Assembly: GCF_003589595.1 (NCBI RefSeq)
Contig: NW_020654289.1
Span: forward strand, 6,761,692-6,825,691
Origin: Hyposmocoma kahamanoa
Taxonomy: Eukaryota; Arthropoda; Insecta; Lepidoptera; Cosmopterigidae
Direction of reading: 5' to 3'
DNA length: 64,000 bases
In this document: in pieces, positions 22,721 through 34,002 of the stretch
Layout: every line of letters starts with the position of its first letter
Numbering within the stretch: the stretch's first letter is position 1
Notes under the pieces: generated by a model
What the model was told of the DNA's origin: nothing
The model's database searches: none
Seen by the model: the letters and a program-made list of their open reading frames with translations, nothing else
Made by a program: the position numbers and the translations under genes

Positions 22721-23104
22721 ACTCGGCCCTCGGCGCCCCCTCAGACGCTGAACCCGTGTGCGCTGCACTCCCGGCACCACAGACACAGCCGGCAATGCTT
22801 TTAAACGTGGCGATTTAAGCAAATACATCTTTTTTAGAAAGGCTTACGTTTTAGTCTAGTTCATTACTCACTTCACATAACACGTGATCGCCGATATCAT
22901 CGGTTAAGCCCATTATCTCCAAAGCGGAACGGAGAAAAACTTTGCTTCAGTGACCAAAAGTACCTACATCGTTTTTGTGCTAATATTTTTTTAATAATTT
23001 TTTTTTTCAACACGCAATAGCGGATAAGTTGTAAATAGAGCCTTAGGATCGGAAAGAACAAAGTTGGTCAAAGTGGCTTTTAACATTCAAGAATAATAAT
23101 CTCA

Positions 23105-23497
23105 GTACAGAGAACTAAAAAAACCGACCTCAAAAGTACGTGGAATTACACCTATTTGCCAAGTTTTATTGAAATATCCCCTAGTTCGCCACTATACAGG
23201 ACTTGACACGGGAGATAATAAAAATCGGTTCTTACTACTCAAAGTATATTGAGAGAGAAAAACGCCTTGAATTGGAGAATAGCAAACCAACCTTAAGTAA
23301 AATTTAGGCACTATGAAAATAAATGTTCATGCTGATCAGCCACCCTTAGAAGAATGGGACCACTATGGAGGTACCCTCTTTCCAACAAAAAGAATCATGA
23401 AAATCGGTTCACAAATACCGGAGTTATCGCGTAACATACACACAAAAAAACATACAGTTGAATTAAGAACATCCTCCTTTTTTGAAGTCGGTTAAAA
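23105..23497 (-). mobile_element. Repeat I copy, near full length
   Basis: It runs from AAAACCGACCTCAAAAGTAC to CCTCCTTTTTTGAAGTCGGTT. All internal blocks match the copy at 8883-9316 in reverse. Confidence 0.85.
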
Positions 23498-24095
23498 ACT
23501 CATGTTAACGTATCATAATTTATAAAAACTATTTGTACCTAAACTAATACAAAATTAACGAAATCAATTAAATTTCAACGTTTTGAAACAAGCTGCGCGA
23601 ATTTGCACAGTCAAATGTAAATTTCGCGGGTCTAAGCTTAATTGCGATTTTGCAAGTTAAATAATGTTAAAATACTATTACATTTCAGAAATATTAAAAA
23701 ACCATATCGTATCTAATAAGAAAAATGGGCGTTGTTCATTCACAAGTCATTTCTATGACCTTAAAACACTAAATTTGTCAGTGTTAAAGTACATTGATGC
23801 AATAACGTATGTACATATCTGTACAATGTCAGGTTTCTCTTTTAAAACTACAATCTAACTACTAATCTATGATGAAAATTTCAAATATTAGTTCGCCTGC
23901 CGTCATATGTATTGCAACTGTTATTTTACTGTCTTAATGCAGCTCGAGTCACTGCATCCTGGAATCATCTGCTGCATGGAAATGAACCTTCGCGCGGATA
24001 GGGTCACGTTAGACTGGCTTATTACAGATATCAAGGCAACGATCTGTTTAAGTTGGCACCAACCTGGACACAGTGTCGTTGTATGTCCCGCTACA
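23498..24095. other. Sequence without recognised gene
   Basis: No supported coding or repeat signature. The open frame at 23907-24146 runs into the LINE end that follows. Confidence 0.45.
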
Positions 24096-24099
24096 AGCT

Positions 24100-24280
24100 G
24101 TATTAATGTTTACCAAAGAAATAATGGACAAATCAAACGAGGTTGACCTCGAAGAAAATGGAGTGATGACATGGACGCTTATATAACAAGGGATTGGCCA
24201 TACATTGCGTAAAACCGGCAGCTGTGAAAGTCAAGAACAGAGGCATTTGCCCAGCAATTGAACACACTAAGCTATTTAAA
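24100..24280 (+). pseudogene. RTE-like LINE reverse transcriptase, C-terminal remnant
   Basis: In one frame the residues GQIKRG, PRRKWSDDMDAYITRDWP, NRQL and SRTEAFAQQLNT appear in order, separated by stop codons. This matches the C-terminal pattern of RTE-type retrotransposon proteins (RGRPxxRWxDD...W...AQNR..W...EAFAQQW). Three in-frame stops show it is dead. Upstream parts are not recognisable. Confidence 0.65.
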
Positions 24281-24333
24281 AAAAAAAGAAACAATTACCA
24301 TATATTGGGAACTAAACTATTTTTTATTGTTTT

Positions 24334-24480
24334 TTATGCTACCAAGTGACGGGACAAACAAGTCGTGCACCTGCTGGTAAATGACACGCCTGTCCATAAC
24401 AGTTGCAGTGTGACTCAGAGCTTTAAGTCAGTATTTCTTTGGACGAACTGGTACACAAGGAGCTCTACAGCTACTACTAC
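24334..24480 (-). repeat. Repeat A copy, middle deleted
   Basis: AAGTGACGGGACAAACAAGTC and CGCCTGTCCATAACAGTTGC are joined to TTTGGACGAACTGG and CACAAGGAGCTCTACAGCTAC. Confidence 0.85.
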
Positions 24481-24527
24481 TAACCGGAATACAAATTCAT
24501 TACTCATTTGCATAGGTAAGTATATGG

Positions 24528-25021
24528 CATCGAGTATATAACTAGAAATAGAGACGAAGTAAGGGCCATCCATCCCTGGCAACTCATCAGGTAAATGGGC
24601 CTTATATCACTTTTAAATATCAACTCTCGTTTGCGCTGAAATCACAAATTAGAAAGCTGAAATAGTACAGCGCCAGCAACTGACCTGCGTGTACGTCTCC
24701 GTATATTCCAAAAATATTCTGTATTTATTGTAATAAAGATAATGTCTCTAAGAATGGAGACTGTTCCATTCGGTGGACTGGGAAAAACAGCAAAACGTCT
24801 AATTACAAAACTAACTGAATCACATTTCATCGGTAATTAAATATTAAATATGTAATTTTGCTAACTAAAACTAGTCGATTTGAAGTGGAACAATTGACGA
24901 CACCCATCAATTGTTTCAATCAATTGTTTTAATTCGGTTTGACCAATCGGAGCGCAGTTGTCACAGTAATGATTTGGCAGAATAGTTTTCAAACAAATTA
25001 AATGACATTTCATCTCTATTA
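24528..25021 (-). mobile_element. T element copy 3, one end lost
   Basis: It starts CATCGAGTATATAACTAGAAA and follows the T consensus in reverse to GACATTTCATCTCTATT. The final TGGTTATATACTCGATG is absent, so the duplication cannot be tested. Confidence 0.85.
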
Positions 25022-25984
25022 TATCTGCTTACTTGATTTCAAAATACAGGAATTTTCTATTTCTGTAAGTATGACTACGCCAAAGGTAATCACACTAAAA
25101 ATAATTAGAAATAGTTTCCTAAATTGATTCTATCGGAAATCTATTTCTCCTCCTCCTCCTCCTCAGTCCTCATTACGCTGAATGTGCTCAAACAATTTAC
25201 AAAGCGATTTAATGCCATCAAGGATTTTGCGTACATGATTATTCACTTAGCAAATCTTTGCGAATTTTCCTAATATTTACATTTACATACCTAATGCCTA
25301 ATATTCGCATATCCATTACTAATTAGGTACAGTGGTCTCACTCAAGTTGTAGTGCAAAAAATGTGTCAGGCTTCTATCCAAAAATAACTCCACACTATCA
25401 ATTGCCATCAAATTATTTTGCACAGAGTTTTTTCTTAGCAGGCAATAATCAGTTATCACGCGTTATTAAATATGTACATAATAAACTATACAGTAAATTA
25501 TATGTCCATAACTTTGCATACTATCACATAATTAAAAAGTTCGGGTACTTGAAGTTTCCTAAAATTTTAGAACAAAAGTTGTTGATATTCAAAGTTAGAA
25601 TGAACCTTTGTGTCCTTTAGAAATCATTGAATCTTCAAATACTGGTTATGCAACATAAAGTAAGGGTGCTGATGAAACTACAGACGGCAACCTATCACAA
25701 ACTCGAATGTTTTTTTCCGAAATAACATTTGTTCGAATTTTCATTACACCGAAAACCGAATTATAACGAAAACGTTGTTCTTTCAGGATATGTTGGATGT
25801 TTATCGCAAAGACACGATTAGGTTCGGTTAGATTAGGTTAAGTTAGTTTTAAAAAAAAATTGTTTCCTCTCAAAATTACTTTCGAGATTATGAAAATTCG
25901 AGCAAACGTTATTTCTAGAAAATGTCGTTTCGGACTACTGATAGGTAACCACTACAGACACATGAGACGTGTTAACTTTATATG
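25022..25984. other. AT-rich sequence without recognised gene
   Basis: A short CTCCTC run lies at 25146-25166. The open frame at 25363-25620 shows no motif that I recognise. Confidence 0.45.
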
Positions 25985-26070
25985 TCAGGGTAAGGGGCGC
26001 AATGGCAGAGTTCCTCAGATCTTTACGATATAAAGTTCTGCAACGAGTGGCACTGCAACCAGTGTTGTCA
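25985..26070 (+). repeat. Repeat A fragment
   Basis: GGGCGCAATGGCAGAG, TCAGATCTTTACGAT and GTGGCACTGCAAC blocks only. Confidence 0.65.
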
Positions 26071-26529
26071 GGGCCTTTGAGACGAAAATTACATTTTGCT
26101 ACCTAAAAAGTAATATTTTTGCTGCAAAAGTTATATTTATATACTGTAAAAGCTAAATAAACAGTTACGGCTAAATTTTTAAAACAAGAAAGTACTACGG
26201 TCAAGAAACATTAAGCTATTTTAGTATGCACCATCTCTGAGTAACTTTTAAGTTAACTTTTTGAGTGTATTCGTAAACTATTAAATTTACAATAAAGTTT
26301 AATTTGAAAAACCTAAACGTCCTCAGAAGTTATGAAAATTGCCTTAAAAACAAAAGTTACCTACCTACATATTAAGTACGCGAGAAGTTTAAAAGTTGCG
26401 AAAAATTTAAGAATTTAACCATCTGGCTACATGACTGGAATTGTTATGTGAAGGCATGTGGTTTACCATCAAAGACTTTCAATCTAGTATATACGTAGAT
26501 ATCGTTGATTACCACCAGGGGGTCTACCC

Positions 26530-26645
26530 CTTTCTCCATTCGACATTCGTCCGAAACAATCACTGTCATATAAGTAATACCTACTCGACCATATCAAAAG
26601 ACAATGTGAAGTATGAAGCTTCATTTGCATCATGCGTCTTTTCAT
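26530..26645 (+). repeat. Repeat B copy 1
   Basis: CGACATTCGTCCGAAACAAT, AGTAATACCTACTCGACCA and TGAAGCTTCATTTGCATCAT match the B copy at 54735-54840 and, reversed, those at 27640 and 36617. Confidence 0.55.
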
Positions 26646-26825
26646 TCGGTTGATATAAATCCCAAAAATGTACCTTTATACACACTGTACACTGTACATC
26701 CCTTAACCCATTATACACACTTTTCATTCATAATATTCACATATTCACTTTCCTGTCACACATAATAATTTTTCTACTGAAACTAATTTCTCATACTACC
26801 TTTTCTCAAAATGATAAATAAATAA

Positions 26826-27412
26826 TGTATTCAAATTCAAATTCAAATTCAAAATAATCTTTATTTCATAGGTAAGCATTATTACACTTGAAATCGTCAC
26901 AATGGTTAAACTCTACCGCTCATTCGTAAGGCAGATTCCCCTGAGAAGAATGAGCAAGAAACTCTAGGGGTTGCTCTTTGTAAATAACATTTACAATATT
27001 TTTTTTTTTTATTTGAAACATCAGAGATCGAGACTACCTCCATGAGCTAAACGGGTTACTACCACGGATTTTTGTCATCCAAGTACGCAGAAGTTGTATA
27101 ATAACCTTTAGTATAAAGTTTTTGTTTCACTATAGTTTTAAACCTCGTGAAAGGCAAATTTTGTATATCAACCGGAATCTTGTTATAAAAGCGTATACAT
27201 TGCCCCTTAAATGATTTTTTGACTTTGTGAAGACGATTATCAAGAAAAGCTAGTTTATTTCTATTCCTCGTATTAATGTTATGTCTGTCACTATTTTTCA
27301 TAAATAAATTACTATTCCTTTTAACATAAATTACATTTTCATAAATGTACTGTGAGGCTAGTGTAAGAATGTTAATTTCCTTAAACTTATCTCTCAAAGA
27401 TACTTTGGTATT
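26826..27412 (-). pseudogene. Jockey-like LINE, ORF2 C-terminus and 3' UTR
   Basis: The minus-strand frame 27059-27397 gives about 110 residues with ILTLASQYIYENVIYVKRN, NTRNRNKL, RLHKVKKSFKG, CIRFYNKIP and a final AYLDDKNPW before TAG. This matches the conserved C-terminus of a LINE family that is abundant in Lepidoptera, downstream of the reverse transcriptase. After the stop, an untranslated stretch with a poly-T/poly-A tract leads to AAATAAAGATTATTTTGAAT and a tandem TTTGAA tail (26828-26850 on the plus strand). The fragment is 5'-truncated, as is usual for LINE insertions. Its frame is intact, which suggests a relatively young copy, but catalytic motifs are missing. Confidence 0.8.
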
Positions 27413-27639
27413 TTCTATATCATCACGTCAATGTACCCTTAACGTCTTAGTAGTCTCAAAAACATCATAATATTGTATCATTGAGATCCGGTGGTGGATA
27501 CCTGGTGCCCTACAGTACAGGTCCAACCTAGTTTAGGCACCAGTCTTCCACTTCGCAATTTCACTGTACGATGGTTTTTACTTTAATTACCCTGTGAAAG
27601 TTATTGTAAGGGTGGAAAGAACATTAAATAATTTTGAAT

Positions 27640-27770
27640 TGATTTAATTTGGTCGAGTATTACTTATTTGACAGTAATTGATTCGGACGGATGTTGGACG
27701 GAGAATGGGAGTAGATCCCCAGTACACGACTTGTTCATGCCATCACTTGATAATCATTAAAAAACAAACG
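27640..27770 (-). repeat. Repeat B copy 2 joined to an A-like tail
   Basis: TTAATTTGGTCGAGTATTAC and GGACGGATGTTGGACGG mark B. It is followed by ACGACTTGTTCATGCCATCACTT and a run of A, which resembles the plus-strand end of repeat A. Confidence 0.55.
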
Positions 27771-27927
27771 GTAATAATGACTTTCGTAGTCTACATCTTC
27801 GTGGTTTGAATTTGCATGTAAATTACAAATCGTAGTGATAGAAATAATTATACGTCTTATGCCGTATGCAAGAGTTTGTATTCAACTCATTTATTTATAG
27901 TAAGTATTATGGTTAATGAATTGAACC

Positions 27928-28383
27928 CATCGAGTATATAACCAGATATAGAGACAAAATACTGGCGATCCAACCCTGGTAGCCCATCAGGCAAATGGGC
28001 CTTATATCACTTTTAAAATATCAACTCTGGTTTGTGCTGAAATCACAAATTAGAAACTGAAATAGTACAGCGCCAACAAATGACCTGTGTGTACGTCTCC
28101 GTATATTCCAAAAATATTCTGCATTTATTGTAATAAAGATAATATCTGTAACAAAACATCTAATTACAAAACAAACGGAATCACATTTCATCGGCAATTA
28201 AATATGTAATTTTGCAATTTTGGTCCATTATAGCAAAGCTCAAGTTAAACTGGTCGATGTGAAGTGAAACAATTGACGACACCCGTCAATTGTTTCGAAT
28301 TCGGGCTGGCCACAGTAGTGATTTGGCAGAATAGTTTTCAAACAAATTAAATGACATTTCGTCTCTGTTTTTCATACTCGATG
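27928..28383 (-). mobile_element. T element copy 4
   Basis: A 456-bp reversed T copy, from CATCGAGTATATAACCAGA to a damaged end TCATACTCGATG. The flanks ATTGAACC and AACCTCAC share only AACC, so the target duplication is eroded or the copy is rearranged. Confidence 0.85.
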
Positions 28384-28626
28384 AACCTCACATAAAACAT
28401 TTAAAGTCGTTATAAAAAAAATTGAATTTTCAATCAGGTAGAGTCTTTTCGATATCTATAACACCAGTTTATATGCAATTAAAGTAAGTGTTTGAAAACA
28501 GGACTTGAATTATTGTTATTAAGGAATTGAATAATTGTTACAACGAAATGCATAAAACCCATTTTAAAAGCCTGGCATACTCATAACCTATAACATTCAA
28601 CAAAAGTCATAAAATACCTTCTATAC

Positions 28627-28749
28627 AAATGATTATCACTAGTAACAGGTTTCTTACCACGGTATAACTTCTTTTTATTTTCCCGATATTAAATATATAC
28701 GATAAAAAATATACCGTGGTAAGAAACCTGTTACTAGTGATAATCATTT
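28627..28749. repeat. Perfect 40-bp inverted repeat (hairpin)
   Basis: Arms 28627-28666 and 28710-28749 are exact complements (AATGATTATCACTAGTAACA at the outer part), separated by 43 bp. ATACCTTCTATACA occurs just before (28614-28627) and again at 28781-28794. Confidence 0.9.
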
Positions 28750-29054
28750 AGTGAATAACCACGAAAGTCTTAAAATCTATATACCTTCTATACAGTTCGC
28801 ATACGCGCGCTGAAGGACGAGAAAACACAGCAAGGTCGTAAGGTCAATGCTATGTTTACTGTATGTCAGTGCATTGGGCATTGCGACACGATTATCACAC
28901 CGACACAGCTTGTCACTTTATGATGGTGCGATTGTTGTAATGTGGGTGGATAAGACGAATGTTTTGAACGCCTATCTATATAGTGGATGTAAAAAGAGAT
29001 AATAAATATATATAAATGTAATTAAACTCCTAATTAATGCTGTACTCTTATTCT

Positions 29055-29245
29055 TTTATAATATCAAGTGACGGGACGAACAACGTGCGCCTGATGGTAA
29101 GCTACACGCCTGTCCGTAACAGTTGCAGTGCCACTCAGAGCTTTAAATCGCAAAGATCTGAGGGGCACTGCCACTGCGCTCGTCACCCTGAGACATAAGT
29201 TGACAAGTCCCATGTGACTGTAATTTCACTGTAATCTCCTCTGAA
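29055..29245 (-). repeat. Repeat A copy, truncated
   Basis: From TTTTATAATATCAAGTGACGG to GACTGTAATTTCAC in reversed A order. The head third is missing. Confidence 0.88.
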
Positions 29246-29896
29246 AAACGACATGTTTTCTTTGCTCTTTTTCTACACAAAACCTATCATCCTAGTTTTT
29301 TTGTTACCGTCACAAAACTAGAATCTCTCCATATTTTTATGGTACTTTTATAAAAATCTTTACACAAAAGAAAGTACTTTTTGTGTGAAATTTTAAGTAT
29401 CTATAGTTGACGAAATATTATTTGCATCGATTCGTCTTACCGCTTTACCTTTCGAGTACAATAGAACAAATTGAGCCGCCTCGGTAACGCACGGGGCATC
29501 TCTATATAGTTAAAACAACTAGTTAAACACTTTTACGCACTGGTAACTCTGGGTAACTCTAAACTTGACAATCATTACGCGAAAGTACGTTGCTGAATTA
29601 GAAAGAAACATGTCGGTAGGTATTTTACGAAGTACTCACAGTTTACAATAAAGAAATAATCAAAAACCAGCATTCTCAATTCGCACCTGCACTCATAACA
29701 CGTCGATGGACTAAGATCATGTACGTTTAAGTAAAAGAAGGGTTAATGGATTCATTACCCTATTGTAATAGAAAGGATAACATGTTCCAAGCGATAAGAT
29801 TAATCAGTGCAAATAACATTTCTCTATTATAATCCAACATGGCGCTTTTAGATAAATATCAATTCTGCTCCTCAGATAAAACAATTTCTGGTTGAC
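29246..29896. other. Sequence without recognised gene
   Basis: Nothing supported beyond AT-rich unique-looking DNA. Confidence 0.5.
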
Positions 29897-30103
29897 ATCG
29901 AGTTCTTAGGTTTTCGCGATTGTTACACATAGGAAATGAAACTATTTTTCCGGATTTAAATCGCGTATATTTGTTTTTTCAAACAAACCGACGTTTCGGG
30001 CCCTTTACAGGTCCCATGGTCACAGTTGACTCGTCGAAACGTCGGTTTGTTTGAAAAAACAAATATACGCGATTTAAATCCGGAAAAATAGTTTCATTTC
30101 CTT
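29897..30103. repeat. Repeat C head-to-head palindrome
   Basis: A reversed C unit (29897-30022) is followed by a forward unit (30033-30103). The sequence AGGAAATGAAACTATTTTTC to GACGTTTCG is mirrored by CGAAACGTCGG to GAAAAATAGTTTCATTTCCT, making about 70-bp complementary arms around a loop of roughly 40 bp. Confidence 0.9.
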
Positions 30104-31994
30104 CTGGTTGACAGTTTTTCAATACTCCGTCCACTTTTTTCCAACATATAAAAATTGAGCTTCTCCATAATTCTATACGAAAAACAAAAGGTATAGAAAC
30201 GTAAAAAAATATACTCCTGGAGATAATTCGCATTTCCTATATTACATAATATTTATTTTCCATTTACAGTAACAGTGCCCGAACACAAAATTCCAACTTT
30301 TGGGAACACGCAAAATAAGATTAGAAGTCGTGATATTTTCACATTGTTTAATGAATAACTCTTGAAATAATAACTGTAATGACCTTGTTAGTCCTGGAAA
30401 ATAGTGATAATACATTTAACTTCATAATCTTAAATATTGTTTCTGATTATTTAATACTTAATTAACTACTTAAAAATATAATTTACTAAAAGTAGTCGTT
30501 ATAAGGTCACCTTTTTATTGAAATTTTTTGTTGTCAATTTACCCAACAATAATTAAGTCTGTTCTCTTGTTATTGTGAAAAATAACTCTTAGCAATAACT
30601 CGCATTTTTGTAAATTTTTATAATGTTTTTCGGAATAAAAACAGCACAATTGCTAATCTAACATTTTTGCCATCGGTGGTGGCATGTCGTATTTAGAAAT
30701 GCAGATTCAACACTAAATGTGGCATTTACATGCCGACGCGGGAGTGGAATTTCAAATATATGAAAGAGACTCATATAGTGATCCCGTGCCGTTTGAGCTT
30801 TAAACTGACCCCTGTCCCAGATTAATAACCTTGTGAACGATGATTTTTTAATTAGGCCACTTTTATTGTAAATGTGCGTATTTAGAGGAACGCTAAAAAA
30901 AGATTGAACTTGATAACAACGTTCATAATAATTATGAACCACTGGATACGTTTAATCAAAATCAAAGGGCGAATGAAGTTATTCTTTTTTCAAATTAAGC
31001 GGTCTGATATGTGGCCAGTGACTGGTATGAAAATTGTTAACATAATTCAACCATATTTTAGCGTTACACTAAATATGTCCATAGTCAATATTATGTATTT
31101 TGTTCATTTTGAGTAAATGATATACCTATCTAAATGCCCCACACTGGTTGACACCTTATATATAATCGATAAGAGTTACGACACAAACTCAAGACCTGAT
31201 TCCAGATACACATGATATCAGAACTACAACTGCTTTCGTATAAAAAGTAAATATTTATACATTTGGTACAGCTGTTAACAGGCGTCCTTCAAGGCGCGCC
31301 GCTAAACCCTTATCTTTTAAAACAAGCATCGACCTACATAAAATTTCAACAGATCTGGCCAATGTTACTTTACACAAAGTAAAGCGAGCAATTCATTCAA
31401 AGATTAATAGTCAGCCGAAAGCATGTAACAGTACAAGCTGCCCTACATTCGGCCCGCAGTGAGTTAGTAAAAAATTTACCCGTTTAGCAGGTCACGAAGT
31501 TAAAACTACAAACGGTATCAACGACGCCAACCCTGCTCAAATAAATATAAGCATAAGTATGGACACTGGATCGACTAAACCAAAAATGTTGCTCTGTAAA
31601 GTCCTTAACGTTTGGTCATCACTGTGAACTTGACCCAGTAACCCTCACCTTTAAGAGTCTCACTTATCTACCGACGAAGCAAGTTTACGATGCCCTATAA
31701 AAATAACACGTTTAGTATGGACGTGGTGCCGAAACTTGATGACAAGTAGAGTCAGACTCTACAGCGACAAGTTGATCTCTCGCAGACCCAAACAAAACTC
31801 AATCAAAGTGAGACTATAAAATTAATATTTCTCAAACATGCTCGGAAATGTTTGCGTTACTTTTAAAAAACGAACACACGAAAGTTTGTCATTTATGGAC
31901 TTTGCGACTTTTTCCCGGCCAAGGCTTGCAAAATATGAAAATCCATTACTGTCCACTTCTCTAAACTTTTAAATCTACCTACTAATAATAAACT
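30104..31994. other. AT-rich sequence, one weak frame
   Basis: The minus-strand frame 30658-30942 (about 94 codons, GTG-initiated so not a normal start) contains FTRLLIWDRGQFKAQTARDH and LPRRHVNATFS. It looks less random than other frames here, but I cannot match it to a family. It could be an old retroelement fragment. Confidence 0.35.
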
Positions 31995-32372
31995 CTTAGA
32001 ATAATAACGCATAGAAACCTAGTCCGCACACGCTAAGTGAGGCAAATTGAAACGCGCCAAAAGGGCCTACACGAGCGCGCGGGCATTTAGTGCTCAAGGT
32101 CAACTTGCACCGCGTACAGATCAAGAATTTTAGCTAAAAATGACGAAATGTGCGGTTAATGAGTGTAAAAATACGTCAGACAAACATAAAATAGATACTA
32201 ACATCACATTCTACAAGGAAGTAACGCGTTTCAACTTGTATTTTTATATAAATATTCACTAAAACCGAAAATTAACCTACTACTAAAACTAGCCTACATG
32301 AATTTGATTTTTGCCTCACTTGTGACAGTTCGTTTGATATGAAACTATCATTCTATGCGTTATTATTCTAAG
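31995..32372 (+). mobile_element. P-element-like non-autonomous transposon
   Basis: Perfect 22-bp inverted ends (31995-32016 and 32351-32372, beginning CTTAGAATAATAACGC) are flanked by identical 8-bp duplications AATAAACT (31987-31994 and 32373-32380). A 12-bp subterminal inverted pair AAGTGAGGCAAA lies at 32035-32046 and 32310-32321, about 40-50 bp from the ends. Drosophila P elements have the same architecture: terminal repeats, 8-bp duplication and internal 11-bp inverted repeats. A THAP-domain start inside supports this assignment. At 378 bp it cannot encode a transposase. Confidence 0.85.
32140..32262 (+). pseudogene. THAP-domain N-terminus, remnant of P-type transposase exon 1
   Basis: The frame from ATG 32140 to TAA 32260-32262 encodes 40 residues starting MTKCAVNECKNTSDK and reaching ITFYK. 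This matches the first part of a THAP zinc finger: a Cys-X4-Cys pair right after the initiator and an aromatic F-(Y/H)-K/R segment that normally precedes FP. The second zinc pair (C..H) and the AVPTIF box are missing. After ITFYK the reading continues into unrelated residues, so the original splice donor or the remainder of the domain was lost in the internal deletion. P-element transposases carry an N-terminal THAP domain that binds the subterminal DNA sites. The location inside an element with an 8-bp duplication argues for that origin rather than a host THAP gene. The Kolobok family also has THAP proteins but uses TTAA targets. Confidence 0.65.
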
Positions 32373-32561
32373 AATAAACTATGTAAACAGTCAGAAGAAA
32401 AAGTCATAAAGCCAACTGCCCAGTGTTCATAATTGCGTGGATTAAAAATATCTACCCGTACCGATTACTTAAAAAAAAAAAGAAAATGGCGGTAACGTCT
32501 AAACTAAAGTGTTTTGGTATTCTTTTGTTTTTCGCCTTTTTTTTGAGTTTTGGTTGCGGAA

Positions 32562-32882
32562 ATGAGTGTTAGTGAGATGAGCGATAACGATAATACAGTA
32601 ATAGATACACATTCAAACACATCATCAGAAGTTCAGCAGACTACTATTAATGAGCCTGGAAATACAATAACATTTTCTCTTAGCAATTGTCGTAACACGT
32701 CAAATATTACTTTATTTTTTTTTTCTTTTTCTATTAAACTGCTTCCTCTCTTTAGTCTTTTATTATTTCGTAACACGTCAAATATTACTTTTAATATTCT
32801 TTTTTTACTTTTTCTATTAAACTACTTCCTCTCTTTAGTCTTTTATTATTTCCTCACATTGTTTGTGAAAAATTCTATATAA
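32562..32882 (+). other. Weak open frame, acidic/Thr-rich start, with tandem duplication
   Basis: The frame starts at ATG 32562 with MSVSEMSDNDNTV and is rich in Ser, Thr, Asn and acidic residues for about 45 codons. It then enters T-rich sequence that includes a tandem duplication of about 80 bp (32691-32768 and 32769-32851, each starting CGTAACACGTCAAATATTAC). The second part is low-complexity and hydrophobic. It may be a real short exon running into noncoding DNA, or chance. No family was recognised. Confidence 0.25.
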
Positions 32883-33354
32883 TAATATGCCTCGGCAGGA
32901 ACGAGGATTGCTTAACTCGTAATATTACAAGGCCTTATACTACCTTGTAATTTGTACTCGTGCAGCAATGCCTTACTTCCTGACCTCTGCAAATGTACTA
33001 TTTTCGGCTACCATCTGCCTAGTTTAATTACCCTAATCATGGTAACGACGTCTGTATTTTTTTTTTTACAGAAAACAGTTGGACAAATTCAATACGTAAT
33101 ACTATTTCGAAACAGTTTACCAAACACAATGCTTTACGGCTCACAAATGAACGCTCAATATCCGCAGAAGTGCACTTTAGTGCCTATTAGCGCTGTATTA
33201 GTGACGCTGTACTTCCCATTAGCGCTAACGTAGTGCTCGGACACACAAATTAAGATTACTGTAAATTTAATTGCTGTTTGCGTTTTGATATGGCGAACGT
33301 AGTTGTATTAGTTTCTTTTTGGACTAACGGAACCTAATTCTTACACTTTTTGTC

Positions 33355-33725
33355 ATACCAAGTGACGGGTCGAACAAGTTGTGCGCCCTTGCGCCTGGTG
33401 GTAAGCGACACATCTGTCCATAGCAGTTGCTGTACCAATCAGGGCTTTAAATCGTAAAGATCTGAGATCCACTACCATTGCGCTTATCGCCCTGTTGAAA
33501 TCGCAAAGATCTGAGATGCACTACCATTGCGCTTATCACCCTGTTTAAATCGCAAAGATCTGAGATCCACAGTACCATTGCGCTTATCACCCTGTTTAAA
33601 TCGCAAAGATCTGAGATCCACTACCATTGCGCTTATCACCCTGTTTAAATCGCAAAGATCTGAGATCCACTACCACTGCGGTCATCACCCTGTGACATAA
33701 GTTGAGAAATCAAGTGTAATTTTAT
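33355..33725 (-). repeat. Repeat A copy with internal 49-bp tandem array
   Basis: Reversed A copy from ATACCAAGTGACGGGTCG to AGTTGAGAAATC. Five tandem copies of a 49-bp unit (33449-33695) containing AAATCGCAAAGATCTGAGAT and GCGCTTATCACCCTG replace the single occurrence found in other A copies. Confidence 0.9.
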
Positions 33726-34002
33726 CTATTTAAATTAATTTTAGTTATTACCTTTTTTCCCCACGTCTTGTAAACAATACTACACCTATCTGTAAACCAC
33801 GTTTAACCTGTAATGTCAATGTTCAAGACAAAAGTGTTTTGAACATTGACTGACGTCCAAATTATAGTTAAAATTAGGTACAAAAATAAATTAACATACC
33901 CAGACGATCTCCGTATCATAATGTCGGTTATTACCAATTTACTAATCTAAATATGGAAAAATGTATTATTGGCTTACAGAAACATATGCTATTTATAATC
34001 CG

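Noticed and set aside
33449..33695. A CRISPR array.
   Set aside because: The units are directly tandem without unique spacers, and the context is a eukaryotic interspersed repeat.
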